Shown here piece by piece: positions 24,284-33,086 of a DNA stretch of 64,000 nucleotides. The notes under the pieces were generated by a model, which worked only from the letters and a program-made list of their open reading frames with translations, searched no databases and was not told the DNA's origin. Source of the DNA: Pseudomonas wayambapalatensis (GTDB lineage Bacteria; Pseudomonadota; Gammaproteobacteria; Pseudomonadales; Pseudomonadaceae). Within the stretch, counting starts at the first letter, position 1. Each line of letters begins with the position of its first letter. The position numbers were made by a program, and so were the translations under genes. The DNA lies in contig CP077096.1 in assembly GCA_014268975.2 (NCBI GenBank), forward strand, positions 553,001-617,000, given 5' to 3'.

Positions 24284-24505
24284 GGTTTCCTCCTTTGAAT
24301 TGCGCAGTCTATGGCGCTGCGCATCACCTTTGATGGATAGAGTTACCGGAAATTCCACCGTTTACCAATTGGAAATTTCAATCGATGACTTTTTCGCAGA
24401 TGCCTGCGTGCCTGGTTCCGATTGATGATTACCTACCAATCGGTCAGCCGGCTGCTAAGTGGAGGCTACCGGTCTTTTTGACGTGAATTTCTACGTTTCA
24501 GGCAC

Positions 24506-24531
24506 AAAAAAGGCCCGCCGACAGGCGAACC
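24506..24531 (-). terminator. terminator of tRNA-Thr
   Basis: On the minus strand GGTTCGCC, loop TGTC, GGCGGGCC (24512-24531) is followed by TTTTTT, 13 bases after the tRNA 3' end. Confidence 0.85.
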
Positions 24532-24543
24532 CTTTGATTTATA

Positions 24544-24619
<76 letters not shown>

Positions 24620-24630
24620 ATAGGCGCGTC

Positions 24631-24658
24631 ATTATAGCGATCGGTTGGCTGCTGTAAA
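24631..24658 (-). promoter_or_regulatory. sigma-70 promoter of tRNA-Thr
   Basis: On the minus strand TTTACA (24658-24653) and TATAAT (24636-24631) are separated by 16 bases; the predicted start lies a few bases before the tRNA 5' end. Confidence 0.75.
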
Positions 24659-24716
24659 CCACTTCCTTGCATTCAACGCGAAATCGCCTAAGTCACCGCC
24701 CCAAAAGGAGAAAATC

Positions 24717-24989
24717 CTACCAGCCGCGGTGGATGGTGTTGACGCTCGGTTCAGGCTCTGCGGGGTTGAAAAACAGCTTGTGGTTGTCGCAACCGCGCTT
24801 GCGGCAGCGGTCGTCCACTCGCAGGGGCAGGCCGCGGTCGCCGCCGAGCTGCATGCCGGGGGTTTCCCAGTCCAGGTTCGAGGTCCTTGGGGTGTAGCTG
24901 CTGCTACTGCTGGAGCAGCCGCTCAGGGCCAGGCCAAGGGCCAGAAGGGTGAAAGGCGTGGTGTATTTCACGTGTCGAAATCCGTTCAT
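24717..24989 (-). CDS. small lipoprotein
   Basis: 90 residues. The signal peptide ends in LALSGC, followed by a serine run (SSSSSS). The mature part is short and holds two cysteines in RCRKRGCDNHKLFF. No family is recognised. It is transcribed with the following lipoprotein gene (gap three bases). Confidence 0.6.
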   Translation of the reverse strand: MNGFRHVKYTTPFTLLALGLALSGCSSSSSSYTPRTSNLDWETPGMQLGGDRGLPLRVDDRCRKRGCDNHKLFFNPAEPEPSVNTIHRGW

Positions 24990-24992
24990 CTA

Positions 24993-25373
24993 TCAATCTG
25001 GGTTGCGAATGCGCTGGATGGTGCCACCGCAGGCCATGTAGCAGCTGTCGTATTCGCGGCCGCAACTGTAGCTGGATGAGCTGCCGAATGGGTAGCTCGG
25101 TTGGTAGCAGTTGTGACGCGCTTCCTTCTTGCTCTTGCCGGTCTTGCAGTACTGGTAGGCACGCATTTCGGCCTGGTACAGGGCGCGCTGGCTGTTTTGT
25201 TCCAGACGCTCCAGTTGCTGGCAATGCCTGCGCTCGCTCGAGCAGTTGTTGATGCAGTTCATGCCATGCGCGCTGGGCGGTGGCGAATACCTATACGTGT
25301 AACTCGGGCCGCAGCCGCTGATCAGCCAGGTGGCCAGCAGTACGGCGAGTAAACCTTTGTGGGGCAAATACAT
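24993..25373 (-). CDS. Cys-rich small lipoprotein
   Basis: 126 residues with a lipobox (LISGC) and about ten further cysteines (NCINNC, HCQQ, YCKTG, HNCYQ, SCGREYDSCYMACGG), suggesting a disulfide-stabilised periplasmic or outer-membrane protein. It is adjacent to the 90-residue lipoprotein and probably cotranscribed. Function unknown. Confidence 0.65.
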   Translation of the reverse strand: MYLPHKGLLAVLLATWLISGCGPSYTYRYSPPPSAHGMNCINNCSSERRHCQQLERLEQNSQRALYQAEMRAYQYCKTGKSKKEARHNCYQPSYPFGSSSSYSCGREYDSCYMACGGTIQRIRNPD

Positions 25374-25391
25374 GGGTGTTGCAGTCCTTGA

Positions 25392-25598
25392 TCATTCCTC
25401 GCTGAACTCCAGCAGGTCGCCGGGTTGGCAGTTCAGCGCGCGACACAGCTTCTCGAGGGTTTCGATCTTGAAACCCTTGATCTTGCCGTTCTTCAGCAGC
25501 GACAGGTTCGCTTCCGTTATGCCGATGATTTCCGCCAGGTCTTTGGAACGGATCTTGTTCCGGGCCATGACGACGTCGAGGCGGATGATTATCGGCAT
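25392..25598 (-). CDS. XRE-family DNA-binding protein (YozG-like)
   Basis: 68 residues that are almost entirely a helix-turn-helix domain (SKDLAEIIGITEANLSLLKNGKIKGFKIETLEKLCRALNC), ending QPGDLLEF. This compact XRE type is commonly linked to a DUF2975 membrane protein, as here (nine bases upstream), and together they form a small membrane-linked regulatory pair of unknown input. Confidence 0.85.
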   Translation of the reverse strand: MPIIIRLDVVMARNKIRSKDLAEIIGITEANLSLLKNGKIKGFKIETLEKLCRALNCQPGDLLEFSEE

Positions 25599-25607
25599 AA
25601 GGGCTGG

Positions 25608-26186
25608 CTAGACATAACAGTTGTGTTCATCGCTGATGGTCTTGGCGTCACGCATGAGCAGCGAGAAGGCGCAGAGCAGAATGCCTTTCATGATCTCGTA
25701 GACAGCCTCGGATGATACACCGATCGACACGCTGAAGCTCCTTTCGCCAGCAGGCAGGTCGATGGCCAGCGCCAGGCCCTCGAAGGTGCCGATCAGCGAC
25801 CAGAGCAGCGGCGAGCCGATGCACAAGAGGCCGACCCACCAGAGCAGGCGGATGTTGGGCAGGGTCCAGGTCTGGCCCTTGGACAGGCGCATGAAGAAGA
25901 TGCCGGTCAGCAGCAGGGCGAGTGCCGAAATGGCGGTGGGAATCAGGTCGAGGAAGAACACCAGGCCGATCGCCAGGTGAGACGGTTGGTAGCCTTCGGC
26001 CAGGAGCAGCGGCATCTGGTCGCCGTAGGCCTGCAGGTAGGCGGAAACCATGGTGGGGTAGTCGAGCAGCCAGAGCATCGGCGTGCCGCCGAACTCGACG
26101 GCAGCGGTGGTCCAGGCCAGAAGGGCGGCCAGGGCGCCGATGGTGCGCAATCGGGAGCGCGCATAGGCGACGGATCTACTGTTCAT
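25608..26186 (-). CDS. DUF2975 family membrane protein
   Basis: 192 residues with four predicted membrane segments (about 14-34, 60-90, 107-127 and 150-175). It lies immediately upstream of the XRE gene in the same transcript. DUF2975 proteins are often found with such regulators; no biochemical function is established. Confidence 0.8.
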   Translation of the reverse strand: MNSRSVAYARSRLRTIGALAALLAWTTAAVEFGGTPMLWLLDYPTMVSAYLQAYGDQMPLLLAEGYQPSHLAIGLVFFLDLIPTAISALALLLTGIFFMRLSKGQTWTLPNIRLLWWVGLLCIGSPLLWSLIGTFEGLALAIDLPAGERSFSVSIGVSSEAVYEIMKGILLCAFSLLMRDAKTISDEHNCYV

Positions 26187-26307
26187 GGGGTGCCTCCGTA
26201 CAGTGATGAACGGGGTGGATTATTCTTGATAAATTATCGTAATACAATAATTTATTTTACTGTAATAGCTTTTGCGACGCTTTGCCGCAGTGGGAACTTG
26301 AACCAGG

Positions 26308-26395
26308 TGTGGGAGCGGGTTTACCCGCGAAGAAGACACCGCGCTGCCTGGCACGGGCTACGCCCGTGTTCGCGGGACAAGCCCGCTCCCACAGG
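26308..26395. repeat. REP pair
   Basis: GTGGGAGCGGGTTTACCCGCG and an inverted REP (CGCGGGACAAGCCCGCTCCC) flank a CACGGGCTACGCCCGTG hairpin. This is a typical Pseudomonas intergenic REP pair. Confidence 0.85.
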
Positions 26396-26665
26396 GGATT
26401 GGGCAGGCCTTTAGATTCTGAACAAAAGGAGTTGCTACCAGGGGCTTGCGTCGGATCTGGGATTTGGCTTATGCACAAGCGGCATGCAGGTGCTGCGCGA
26501 GAGGCATGCCGAAGCGCTGCGCCGTTGGTCTTTGCGCAAAGGCCTGTTTTTGTTGGCGTTCGCTTACTGAAGGGAATAAGTGAAGCGGGTGAAATAGCCA
26601 GTGGATCCAATAAGCCGTGAATTTCATCACAAGCTTGTTCACAGAGTTATCCACAGGTTTTCCGG
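26396..26665. other. intergenic stretch with two DnaA-box-like sites
   Basis: No gene is seen. TTGTTCACA (26635-26643) and TTATCCACA (26647-26655, exact consensus DnaA box) lie close together near the end of the methyltransferase gene. Their role is unknown; this is not an origin by any other sign. Confidence 0.4.
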
Positions 26666-27883
26666 TTATTCCCGCTCCCCCAGCAGCAGCAGGTTGCGCG
26701 GAGTCAGTGGATAGCTGCAGAACTCGCCCAGGCGCACGTTGTAACCCTGTTCCTGCAGGAACAGCGCACGATCGAGCACCAGCCACAACTCCAGCGGTCG
26801 ACGGAACAGGTTGCGCAGTAGTTCGAGGTTGCGCACTTCGGCCAGGCGTTGCCAGCCGGCGGCTTCCAGCGCTGCCCAGTCGGGGTGGCCGTTCAGCGGC
26901 ACCTGGCGCAGGGCTGCGAGGTCGCGGCAGTAGTCTTCGAAGGATTTGTCCAGCCAGGCGGTTGGCAGCGATGGGGTCGGCAGGTAGTCGTCGCAGTGGC
27001 GCTGCTGGCGCTGCAGCAGGTCGAAGCCCAGGCGACGGGCCATCGAGGTGTCGCGCAGGCGGCGCGCGCGGGCGCCGGAGGTGACGGTTTCGCTCAGTGG
27101 CAGGCCGAGGTCGGTGATGCTCAGTTGCAATGTCGAGGCCTGCGCGGTGCTCGACAGTGCCTGGTAATGCTCGCGCTGGGTGCGGTTGTAGCAGCAGGGC
27201 GCGATGGCGATCTGTCGGCAGCCTTGTTCGCTGGCCAGTTGCAGAAGGCGCACGTGCAGGTCGCCGCAGGCGTGCAGGGCGACCACGCTGTGATCGCGGG
27301 TCAGGTGGCGAACGCTGTCAGCGGCCATCACATCCTGGTGCAGGTGGTGCGCGGGCAGGTGGTGGTGGTCACTCAGGGCCTGGCCGGCTGCGACGAGCTC
27401 GGCGTCGTATTCGAGGCAGGTCAATTGCTGGCCGGGCTGCAGCAGCCGGCGGCCCAGGTGTCCTTTGCCCGAACACCAGTCCAGCCAGTGGGTCGTGGGC
27501 TGCTTGAAGCTCAGGCGGCTGCCGAAGGCTTCGATCTGCTGCCACTTGCGGCCGGGCACGTTGACCGCCAGGCGATGACCCGCTGTGTGCAGGTCGGCCA
27601 GGGGCAGTTCGGCGACGCGGGATAGCTGCCGGGCCTGGTCCGCGAGTTGCGGGAAGGGCGCGGGGGCGGGCAGTCGTTCGGGGTGCTGTGCGGCGGCTTC
27701 GGCTTGCTCCAGGGTGCGGGTGCGCAGCCATTGGGCCAGCTCGGGATGGCGGGATTCCCATTCCAGGTGCAGGGCGGTGAAGGGGCGGGGTTTCCAGAGG
27801 GGTTGGTGCTGGCGCAGGAACTGGTCCAGGGCCTGGAAGCGCGCGTTCAGTTGGTCGGGGGGGAGGAATGGGGTCGAGGGCAT
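26666..27883 (-). CDS. SAM-dependent methyltransferase (Methyltransf_32/GSTCD-like)
   Basis: 405 residues from ATG 27883. A class I methyltransferase core includes a DWCSGKGHLGRRL motif (SAM-binding glycine loop) and ALHACGDLHVRLL, with a later IAPCCYNR block characteristic of GSTCD/METTL-type proteins. The N-terminal region (residues about 1-130) is helical and of unknown role. It is a stand-alone gene of the kind annotated as methyltransferase domain protein; the substrate, RNA or protein, cannot be read. Confidence 0.75.
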   Translation of the reverse strand: MPSTPFLPPDQLNARFQALDQFLRQHQPLWKPRPFTALHLEWESRHPELAQWLRTRTLEQAEAAAQHPERLPAPAPFPQLADQARQLSRVAELPLADLHTAGHRLAVNVPGRKWQQIEAFGSRLSFKQPTTHWLDWCSGKGHLGRRLLQPGQQLTCLEYDAELVAAGQALSDHHHLPAHHLHQDVMAADSVRHLTRDHSVVALHACGDLHVRLLQLASEQGCRQIAIAPCCYNRTQREHYQALSSTAQASTLQLSITDLGLPLSETVTSGARARRLRDTSMARRLGFDLLQRQQRHCDDYLPTPSLPTAWLDKSFEDYCRDLAALRQVPLNGHPDWAALEAAGWQRLAEVRNLELLRNLFRRPLELWLVLDRALFLQEQGYNVRLGEFCSYPLTPRNLLLLGERE

Positions 27884-27906
27884 GGCGGGTGGTCGGTGGG
27901 GCGGCC

Positions 27907-27982
27907 TTCGCGGGCAAGCCCGCTCCTGCAACAACCCCCCAAGCATGTGGGTAGCTGTGGCAGCGGACTTGCCCGCGAAAAG
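27907..27982. repeat. REP pair
   Basis: TTCGCGGGCAAGCCCGCTCC and a degenerate inverted copy (GCGGACTTGCCCGCGAA) separate the methyltransferase and transporter genes. Confidence 0.8.
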
Positions 27983-27999
27983 GTCAGCGCGGGTTCAGA

Positions 28000-28689
28000 T
28001 CACCGCCCCTGGCAGGCGTCGACGCGCAACCAGCGCTCGAGCAGCTTGAAACCCTGCACCAGGACGAACGAAATCAACAGGTAGAACACGCCCGCCGCAA
28101 AGAAGATCTCCACCGGCAGGTAGGTGCGGGCGATGATCGTGCGCGCCATGCCGGTCAGTTCCAGCAGCGTCACGGTACTGGCCAGGGCGCTGGCCTTGAG
28201 CATCAGGATCACTTCGTTGCTGTACGCCGGCAGGCCGATGCGCGCGGCGCGCGGCAGCATGATGTAGAACAGTGCCTTGCCCCGCGACATGCCCAGCGCG
28301 CGCGCCGCCTCGATCTCGCCCTTGGGGATCGCCTGCAGCGCACCGCGCAGGATCTCGGCGATGTAGGCGGCGGTGTGCAGAGTCATGGTCAGCACCGTGC
28401 ACCAGAACGGATCGCGCAGGTAGGGCCACAGCGAGCTGCTGCGCACCAGGTCGAACTGCGCCAGGCCGTAATACACCAGGAACAACTGAACCAGCAGCGG
28501 TGTGCCGCGGAAGAAGAAGATGTAGCCGTAGGGCAGGGCGCGCACGTACCAGTGGCGCGAGGAACGGGCGATGCCCAGCGGGATGGCCAGGATCAGCCCG
28601 GCAACGACCGCGATGGCCACCAGCTCCAGGGTCAGGGTCGCGCCCTGGGCCAGGCGTGGCAGCCACTTGATGATGACTTCCCAGTTCAT
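28000..28689 (-). CDS. hisM: basic amino acid ABC transporter permease, HisM-like
   Basis: 229 residues with about five membrane segments and the permease loop EIEAARALGMSRGKALFYIMLPRA that docks the ATPase. It resembles HisM/ArtM. With HisQ-, HisJ- and HisP-like partners encoded upstream it forms a complete importer for basic amino acids such as lysine, arginine, ornithine or histidine. It is the last gene of the operon, overlapping hisQ by four bases. Confidence 0.85.
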   Translation of the reverse strand: MNWEVIIKWLPRLAQGATLTLELVAIAVVAGLILAIPLGIARSSRHWYVRALPYGYIFFFRGTPLLVQLFLVYYGLAQFDLVRSSSLWPYLRDPFWCTVLTMTLHTAAYIAEILRGALQAIPKGEIEAARALGMSRGKALFYIMLPRAARIGLPAYSNEVILMLKASALASTVTLLELTGMARTIIARTYLPVEIFFAAGVFYLLISFVLVQGFKLLERWLRVDACQGR

Positions 28690-29381
28690 TGCGCGGCCCT
28701 CATGAAGCCGCGAGCGGCGCGTTTTTCAAGGAAATGCATGCCGGCCATGGCGACGATGGTCAGGCACAGGTAGATGCAGGCGGCGACGGCATAGAAGGTG
28801 AACGGCTCCTTGGTCACGGTCACGCCGATCTGGGCGTGGCGCATGATTTCTTCGAGGCCGATCACCGACACCAGCGCAGTGTCCTTCATCAGGATCATGA
28901 ACAGGTTGCCCAGGCCCGGCAGGGCCACGCGCCACATCTGCGGCAGGATGATCCGCGACAGGATGCGCCCCTTCGACAGCCCCAGTGCCAGGCCCGCTTC
29001 ACGGTGGCCCTTGGGGATCGCCAGGATCGCGCCGCGGAACACTTCCGTGGCGTAGGCGCCGAAGCACAGGCCCAGGGCGATCACGCCCGCGGCGAAGGCG
29101 CTGAGCTCCAGGCCGGGCATGTTCAGGGCATCGCCGAGGCTGCTCATCAGCCCGACGGTGCCGAAATAGATCAGCAGGACCCACAGCAGCTCGGGCACGC
29201 CGCGAACCAGGGTCGAGTAGGTGCCGCCAAGCCATTGCAGCGGCTTGATCGGCGAGGTCTTGGCCAGTGCGCCGAGCAGTCCAAGGACCAGCCCCAGCAG
29301 CAAGGCACAGAGCGCCAGTTTTACGGTCATCAGGGTGCCAGCCAACATGGCCGGACCGAATCCGTGCAGGTCGATATTCAT
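28686..29381 (-). CDS. hisQ: basic amino acid ABC transporter permease, HisQ-like
   Basis: 231 residues with the EAGLALGLSKGRILSRIILPQM docking loop and five or so membrane segments (LCALLLGLVLGLLGALA among them). It would form the heterodimeric channel with the HisM-like permease. The 57-base gap to hisJ contains no obvious terminator. Confidence 0.85.
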   Translation of the reverse strand: MNIDLHGFGPAMLAGTLMTVKLALCALLLGLVLGLLGALAKTSPIKPLQWLGGTYSTLVRGVPELLWVLLIYFGTVGLMSSLGDALNMPGLELSAFAAGVIALGLCFGAYATEVFRGAILAIPKGHREAGLALGLSKGRILSRIILPQMWRVALPGLGNLFMILMKDTALVSVIGLEEIMRHAQIGVTVTKEPFTFYAVAACIYLCLTIVAMAGMHFLEKRAARGFMRAAQ

Positions 29382-29438
29382 GGGCAGGGTGCGTTCAAGG
29401 GACCGGCACCGCGCAGCGGCGGTGCCAGTCGGGGCGTA

Positions 29439-30191
29439 TCAGTAGATGCTGAACGGGAAGTACTTGTCGTTGATCTTCTTGTACGTGCCGTCGGCGATGA
29501 TTTCCTTCAGAGCAGCGTTCAGCTTCTCACGCAGCGGATCGCCTTTACGCACGGCGATACCGATCTTGTCGCTCTCTTCCACCGGGTCGCCCTTGAACTC
29601 GTAGTTCTGGCCGTCCTTGCTCTTGAGCCACTCGTACTGCACGTACTTGTCGGCCAGGATGCCGTCGATACGGCCGGCGATCAGGTCCAGGTAGGCGTTT
29701 TCCTGGGTGTCGTAGAGCTTCACATCGACATCGCTGCCGTAGTGGTCTTCCAGCCAGGTGCCGGCCAGGGTGGCGCGCTGGGTGCCGATGGTCTTGCCCT
29801 TGAGCGAAGCCTTGTCGGTCTTGAAGTCAGCGTTTTTCGGCGCGATGAACTGCAGCTTGTTGGAGTAGTAGGGCTCGGTGAAGTCCACGGCCTGCTTGCG
29901 CTCGTCGGTGATCGACAGCGACGACACCAGGAAGTCGAACTTCTTGGCGTTCAGGGCGGGGATGATGCCGTCCCAGTCGGAGGTCACGACCGAGCACTCG
30001 ACTTTCATCTTGGCGCACAGGGCGTCGCCGATGTCCTTGTCGAAGCCGACCACGTTGCCGCTGGCATCCTTGTTGTTGAACGGCGGGTAGGCCGCCTCGA
30101 TACCCATGCGCAGTTTTTCCGCGGCCAGGGCGTTGGCCGACATCACCAGCGTGGCGGCAGCGGCCAGGAGGAATTTCTTGTAGGTCTGCAT
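29439..30191 (-). CDS. hisJ: periplasmic basic amino acid-binding protein, HisJ/ArgT-like
   Basis: 250 residues with a signal peptide ending ANALA-A. The ligand-binding start (LRMGIEAAYPPFNNKDASG) and the central motifs (VSSLSITDERKQAVDFTEPYY, GTQRATLAGTWLEDHYG) are typical of the lysine/arginine/ornithine/histidine-binding clade. It delivers the ligand to the permease. It is the second gene of the operon after hisP, with a GGAGCAAC site before the ATG. Confidence 0.88.
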   Translation of the reverse strand: MQTYKKFLLAAAATLVMSANALAAEKLRMGIEAAYPPFNNKDASGNVVGFDKDIGDALCAKMKVECSVVTSDWDGIIPALNAKKFDFLVSSLSITDERKQAVDFTEPYYSNKLQFIAPKNADFKTDKASLKGKTIGTQRATLAGTWLEDHYGSDVDVKLYDTQENAYLDLIAGRIDGILADKYVQYEWLKSKDGQNYEFKGDPVEESDKIGIAVRKGDPLREKLNAALKEIIADGTYKKINDKYFPFSIY

Positions 30192-30203
30192 GTGTTGCTC
30201 CGT

Positions 30204-30977
30204 TTAGCGGTGGCTGGACATGAATTGCTTGCAACGCGCCGAGGTCGGGTTTTCGAAGACCTGTTGCGGCGATCCTTGCTCTTCCACGAGGCCCTGGTGC
30301 AGGAAGACCACTTCACTGGACACCTGGCGGGCAAAGTTCATCTCGTGCGTTACCAGCAGCATGGTACGGCCTTCGTCGGCCAGTGCGCGGATAACGTTAA
30401 GCACTTCCTGGACCATTTCCGGATCGAGCGCCGAAGTCGGCTCGTCGAACAGGATAACCTTGGGCTTCATGGCCAGGGTGCGGGCGATGGCGGCGCGCTG
30501 CTGCTGGCCACCGGAAAGTTGGGCGGGATAGCTGTGACGCTTGTCGTGGATGCCGACCTTGTTCAGCAGCGCCTCGGCCGCTTCGATGGCCTCGGCCTTG
30601 CTCTGGCCGAGCACGCGGCGTGGCGCCTCGATGATGTTGTCGAGGATCGACATGTGCGGCCACAGGTTGAAATTCTGGAAGACGAAGCCGATTTCGCTGC
30701 GCAGACGGTTGATCTGGCGGTTGTCGGCGGCGATCAGGTCGCCGGTCTTGGTGGGCTTGAGCTTGAGCGCTTCGCCGGCGACGAGGATTTCACCCTGGTG
30801 CGGGTTCTCGAGCAGGTTGATGCAGCGCAGCAGGGTGGACTTGCCGGAACCGGACGAACCGAGGATCGAGATCACGTCACCGTCGCGCGCGGTCAGCGAA
30901 ATGCCCTTGAGAATTTCCTGATCGCCGTAGCGTTTGTGCAGATTGCGGATTTCCAGCGCGGGCGTGGCCTGGGCCAT
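30204..30977 (-). CDS. hisP: basic amino acid ABC transporter ATPase, HisP-like
   Basis: 257 residues with Walker A (GSSGSGKST), LSGGQQQR signature, Walker B ([12 protein letters not shown]) and the switch His in LVTHEMNF. It powers the HisQ/HisM importer. It is the promoter-proximal gene of the operon hisP-hisJ-hisQ-hisM, all on the minus strand. Confidence 0.9.
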   Translation of the reverse strand: MAQATPALEIRNLHKRYGDQEILKGISLTARDGDVISILGSSGSGKSTLLRCINLLENPHQGEILVAGEALKLKPTKTGDLIAADNRQINRLRSEIGFVFQNFNLWPHMSILDNIIEAPRRVLGQSKAEAIEAAEALLNKVGIHDKRHSYPAQLSGGQQQRAAIARTLAMKPKVILFDEPTSALDPEMVQEVLNVIRALADEGRTMLLVTHEMNFARQVSSEVVFLHQGLVEEQGSPQQVFENPTSARCKQFMSSHR

Positions 30978-31256
30978 GTGCGGTCCTCATGTGTTCGGGT
31001 GCGTTCCCAGCTGTTGGCGGCCTTCCTGGCGAGCGCAACGCTAGCATAGCGGCGTAATGGCGGCCAACCGGGTCGCAGCGGGCTCGGGTCGTTGACAGGA
31101 CAGTTTGTCGCATCGCTGCAGTGCAACGTCGCGCGGATGTCCGCAACACGGTGCGCTTGGCGCCGGAGCCTTGATGAAAAAAGGCGCGATGGTGCCAGTT
31201 TTGGGCGGGGGAGGGAAGGAGTTTTGGTTTTGTTCACTAGTGCGCCCCCGCCCCAA

Positions 31257-31285
31257 TCGTAGGAGCGGGCTTGCCCGCGAAGGCC
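31257..31285. repeat. single REP
   Basis: GTAGGAGCGGGCTTGCCCGC followed by GAAGG, one REP unit without a mate. Confidence 0.75.
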
Positions 31286-31303
31286 ACACCACCGACTCAA
31301 GGT

Positions 31304-31320
31304 TGCACGCCGAGGTTGCA
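31304..31320 (+). promoter_or_regulatory. NtrC-type enhancer candidate
   Basis: TGCACG-CCGAG-GTTGCA matches the TGCACC-N5-GGTGCA dyad except for two bases. It lies about 200 bases before the sigma-54-type promoter. Confidence 0.5.
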
Positions 31321-31509
31321 CCTTTTGTGCCCCTGATCGGTGCAAAGGTGTTACCAAGGACTACCTTTAGTGCATTTGTAAGTGGGTATTTCAGTAATGC
31401 ACACTTGGCCCGCAGGCCTGGATGTGCATTCGGTCAAACCCTGGCCGAATGCCCGCAAGGCCCCGCCATTCGGGACTGAGGCAATATTCAGACGAATGAT
31501 TTTCCGCGC

Positions 31510-31525
31510 TGGCGCACTTATTGCC
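31510..31525 (+). promoter_or_regulatory. sigma-54-type promoter upstream of gabP
   Basis: TGGCGC-ACTTA-TTGCC fits the -24/-12 pattern (TGGCAC-N5-TTGCA). It is 95 bases before the gabP ATG. Confidence 0.55.
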
Positions 31526-31620
31526 AGCTGGAAAGCGCCGATTGCCAAGGCGTCTAAATCAACCCCTGGCGCGCTTCGTTATCAGCAATCGGGTGGTCCA
31601 CTCCTTACAAAGGTAGTTTT

Positions 31621-33009
31621 ATGAGCGGTAAGCACAATTCCAATGACCTCGCTCAGGGGCTCAAACAACGGCATGTCACCATGCTGTCCATTGCTGGCGT
31701 CATCGGCGCCGGTCTGTTCGTCGGCTCCGGCCACGCCATTGCCGCAGCCGGCCCGGCGGTCCTGCTCGCCTATGCCGCTGCCGGTACTCTCGTGGTGCTG
31801 GTGATGCGCATGCTCGGCGAGATGGCCGTCGCCTCGCCAGACACCGGTTCGTTCTCGACCTACGCCGACCGCGCCATCGGGCGCTGGGCCGGCTTCACCA
31901 TCGGCTGGCTGTACTGGTGGTTCTGGGTGCTGGTGATCCCGCTGGAGGCCAACGCCGCTGCAGCGATCCTGCATGCCTGGTTCCCGGCCGTCGACCTGTG
32001 GGCGTTCTCGCTGGTGATCACCCTGGCGCTGACCATCACCAACCTGTTCAGCGTGAAGAACTACGGCGAGTTCGAGTTCTGGTTCGCCCTGCTCAAGGTG
32101 CTGGCGATCATCGCCTTCATCGTCGTCGGCTGCGCGGCCATGTTCGGCATGGTGCCGGGCAGCCAGGTCAGCGGTGTCAGCCACCTGTTCGATACCCAGG
32201 GCTTCATGCCCAATGGCCTCGGTGCAGTGCTGGCGGCCATGCTGACCACCATGTTCTCGTTCATGGGCACCGAAATCGTCACCATCGCGGCCGCCGAGTC
32301 CAAGGACCCAGGCAAGCAGATCAGCCGTGCGACCAACTCGGTGATCTGGCGTATCTGCCTGTTCTACCTGGTGTCGATCTTCCTGGTCGTGGCCATGGTG
32401 CCGTGGAACGATCCGACCCTCGCGGAAAAAGGTTCCTACCAGACCGTCCTGAGCCTGATCGGTGTGCCCAATGCCAAGCTGATCGTCGACATCGTCGTGC
32501 TGATCGCCGTGACCAGCTGCCTGAACTCGGCGCTGTACACCTCTTCGCGCATGCTGTTCTCCCTGAGCAAGCGTGGCGACGCACCGGCCGTGGCCCAGCG
32601 CACCACCAAGGCGGGCACCCCGCACTGGGCGGTCATGCTGTCGACCGCTGCGGCCTTCCTCTGCGTGTTCGCCAACTTCGTCGCGCCGGCCCAGGTGTTC
32701 GAGTTCCTGCTGGCCAGCTCCGGCGCCATTGCGCTGCTGGTGTACCTGGTGATCGCCGTTTCCCAGCTGCGCATGCGTGCCCAGCGTGAAGCGCGCGGCG
32801 AGAAGATCTCGTTCAAGATGTGGCTGTTCCCGGGGCTGACCTGGGCGACCATTGCCTTCATCGTGGCTGTGCTGGTGGTGATGGCGCTGCGTGAAGATCA
32901 CCGGATCGAGATCATCGCGACGGCCTTGCTGAGCATCGCCGTGGTCGCGGCGGGCCTTTTGCTGCACCGCAAGCGCGGTGCTGCCGGGCAGGTGGCGCTG
33001 GATAACTGA
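31621..33009 (+). CDS. gabP: amino acid/GABA permease, GabP-like (APC family)
   Basis: 462 residues with twelve predicted membrane segments. The amino-acid-permease signature opens the protein (MLSIAGVIGAGLFVGSGHAI AA) and the middle contains GTEIVTIAAAESKDPGKQISRAT. The overall layout is closest to GabP, which imports 4-aminobutyrate by proton symport. The gene is monocistronic with its own sigma-54-type promoter and a terminator, consistent with nitrogen-controlled scavenging. AnsP or ProY would be alternatives; the substrate is inferred. Confidence 0.75.
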   Translation: MSGKHNSNDLAQGLKQRHVTMLSIAGVIGAGLFVGSGHAIAAAGPAVLLAYAAAGTLVVLVMRMLGEMAVASPDTGSFSTYADRAIGRWAGFTIGWLYWWFWVLVIPLEANAAAAILHAWFPAVDLWAFSLVITLALTITNLFSVKNYGEFEFWFALLKVLAIIAFIVVGCAAMFGMVPGSQVSGVSHLFDTQGFMPNGLGAVLAAMLTTMFSFMGTEIVTIAAAESKDPGKQISRATNSVIWRICLFYLVSIFLVVAMVPWNDPTLAEKGSYQTVLSLIGVPNAKLIVDIVVLIAVTSCLNSALYTSSRMLFSLSKRGDAPAVAQRTTKAGTPHWAVMLSTAAAFLCVFANFVAPAQVFEFLLASSGAIALLVYLVIAVSQLRMRAQREARGEKISFKMWLFPGLTWATIAFIVAVLVVMALREDHRIEIIATALLSIAVVAAGLLLHRKRGAAGQVALDN

Positions 33010-33030
33010 TCCGCATCGCGCAAATGAAAA

Positions 33031-33061
33031 GGCCGCGTCCTGTGAGGGGCGCGGCCTTTTT
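33031..33061. terminator. bidirectional terminator between gabP and trmL
   Basis: GGCCGCG (33031-33037) pairs with CGCGGCC (33050-33056), flanked by A-run and T-run on both strands, so it can serve both converging genes. Confidence 0.85.
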
Positions 33062-33086
33062 CATGGGCGGCGAATCGCTGTCTTGC

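Larger units (their letters stand above)
30978..31620. other. intergenic region between the divergent hisP and gabP genes
   Basis: No gene is supported in these 643 bases. The region carries the hisP promoter area, a REP (31257-31285), an NtrC-like site (31304-31320), an inverted repeat TTGCACC/GGTGCAA and a sigma-54-type promoter (31510-31525). Confidence 0.6.

Noticed and set aside
28689-31049. A 786-codon open frame on the plus strand across hisQ, hisJ and hisP
   Set aside because: Antisense to four recognised transporter genes.
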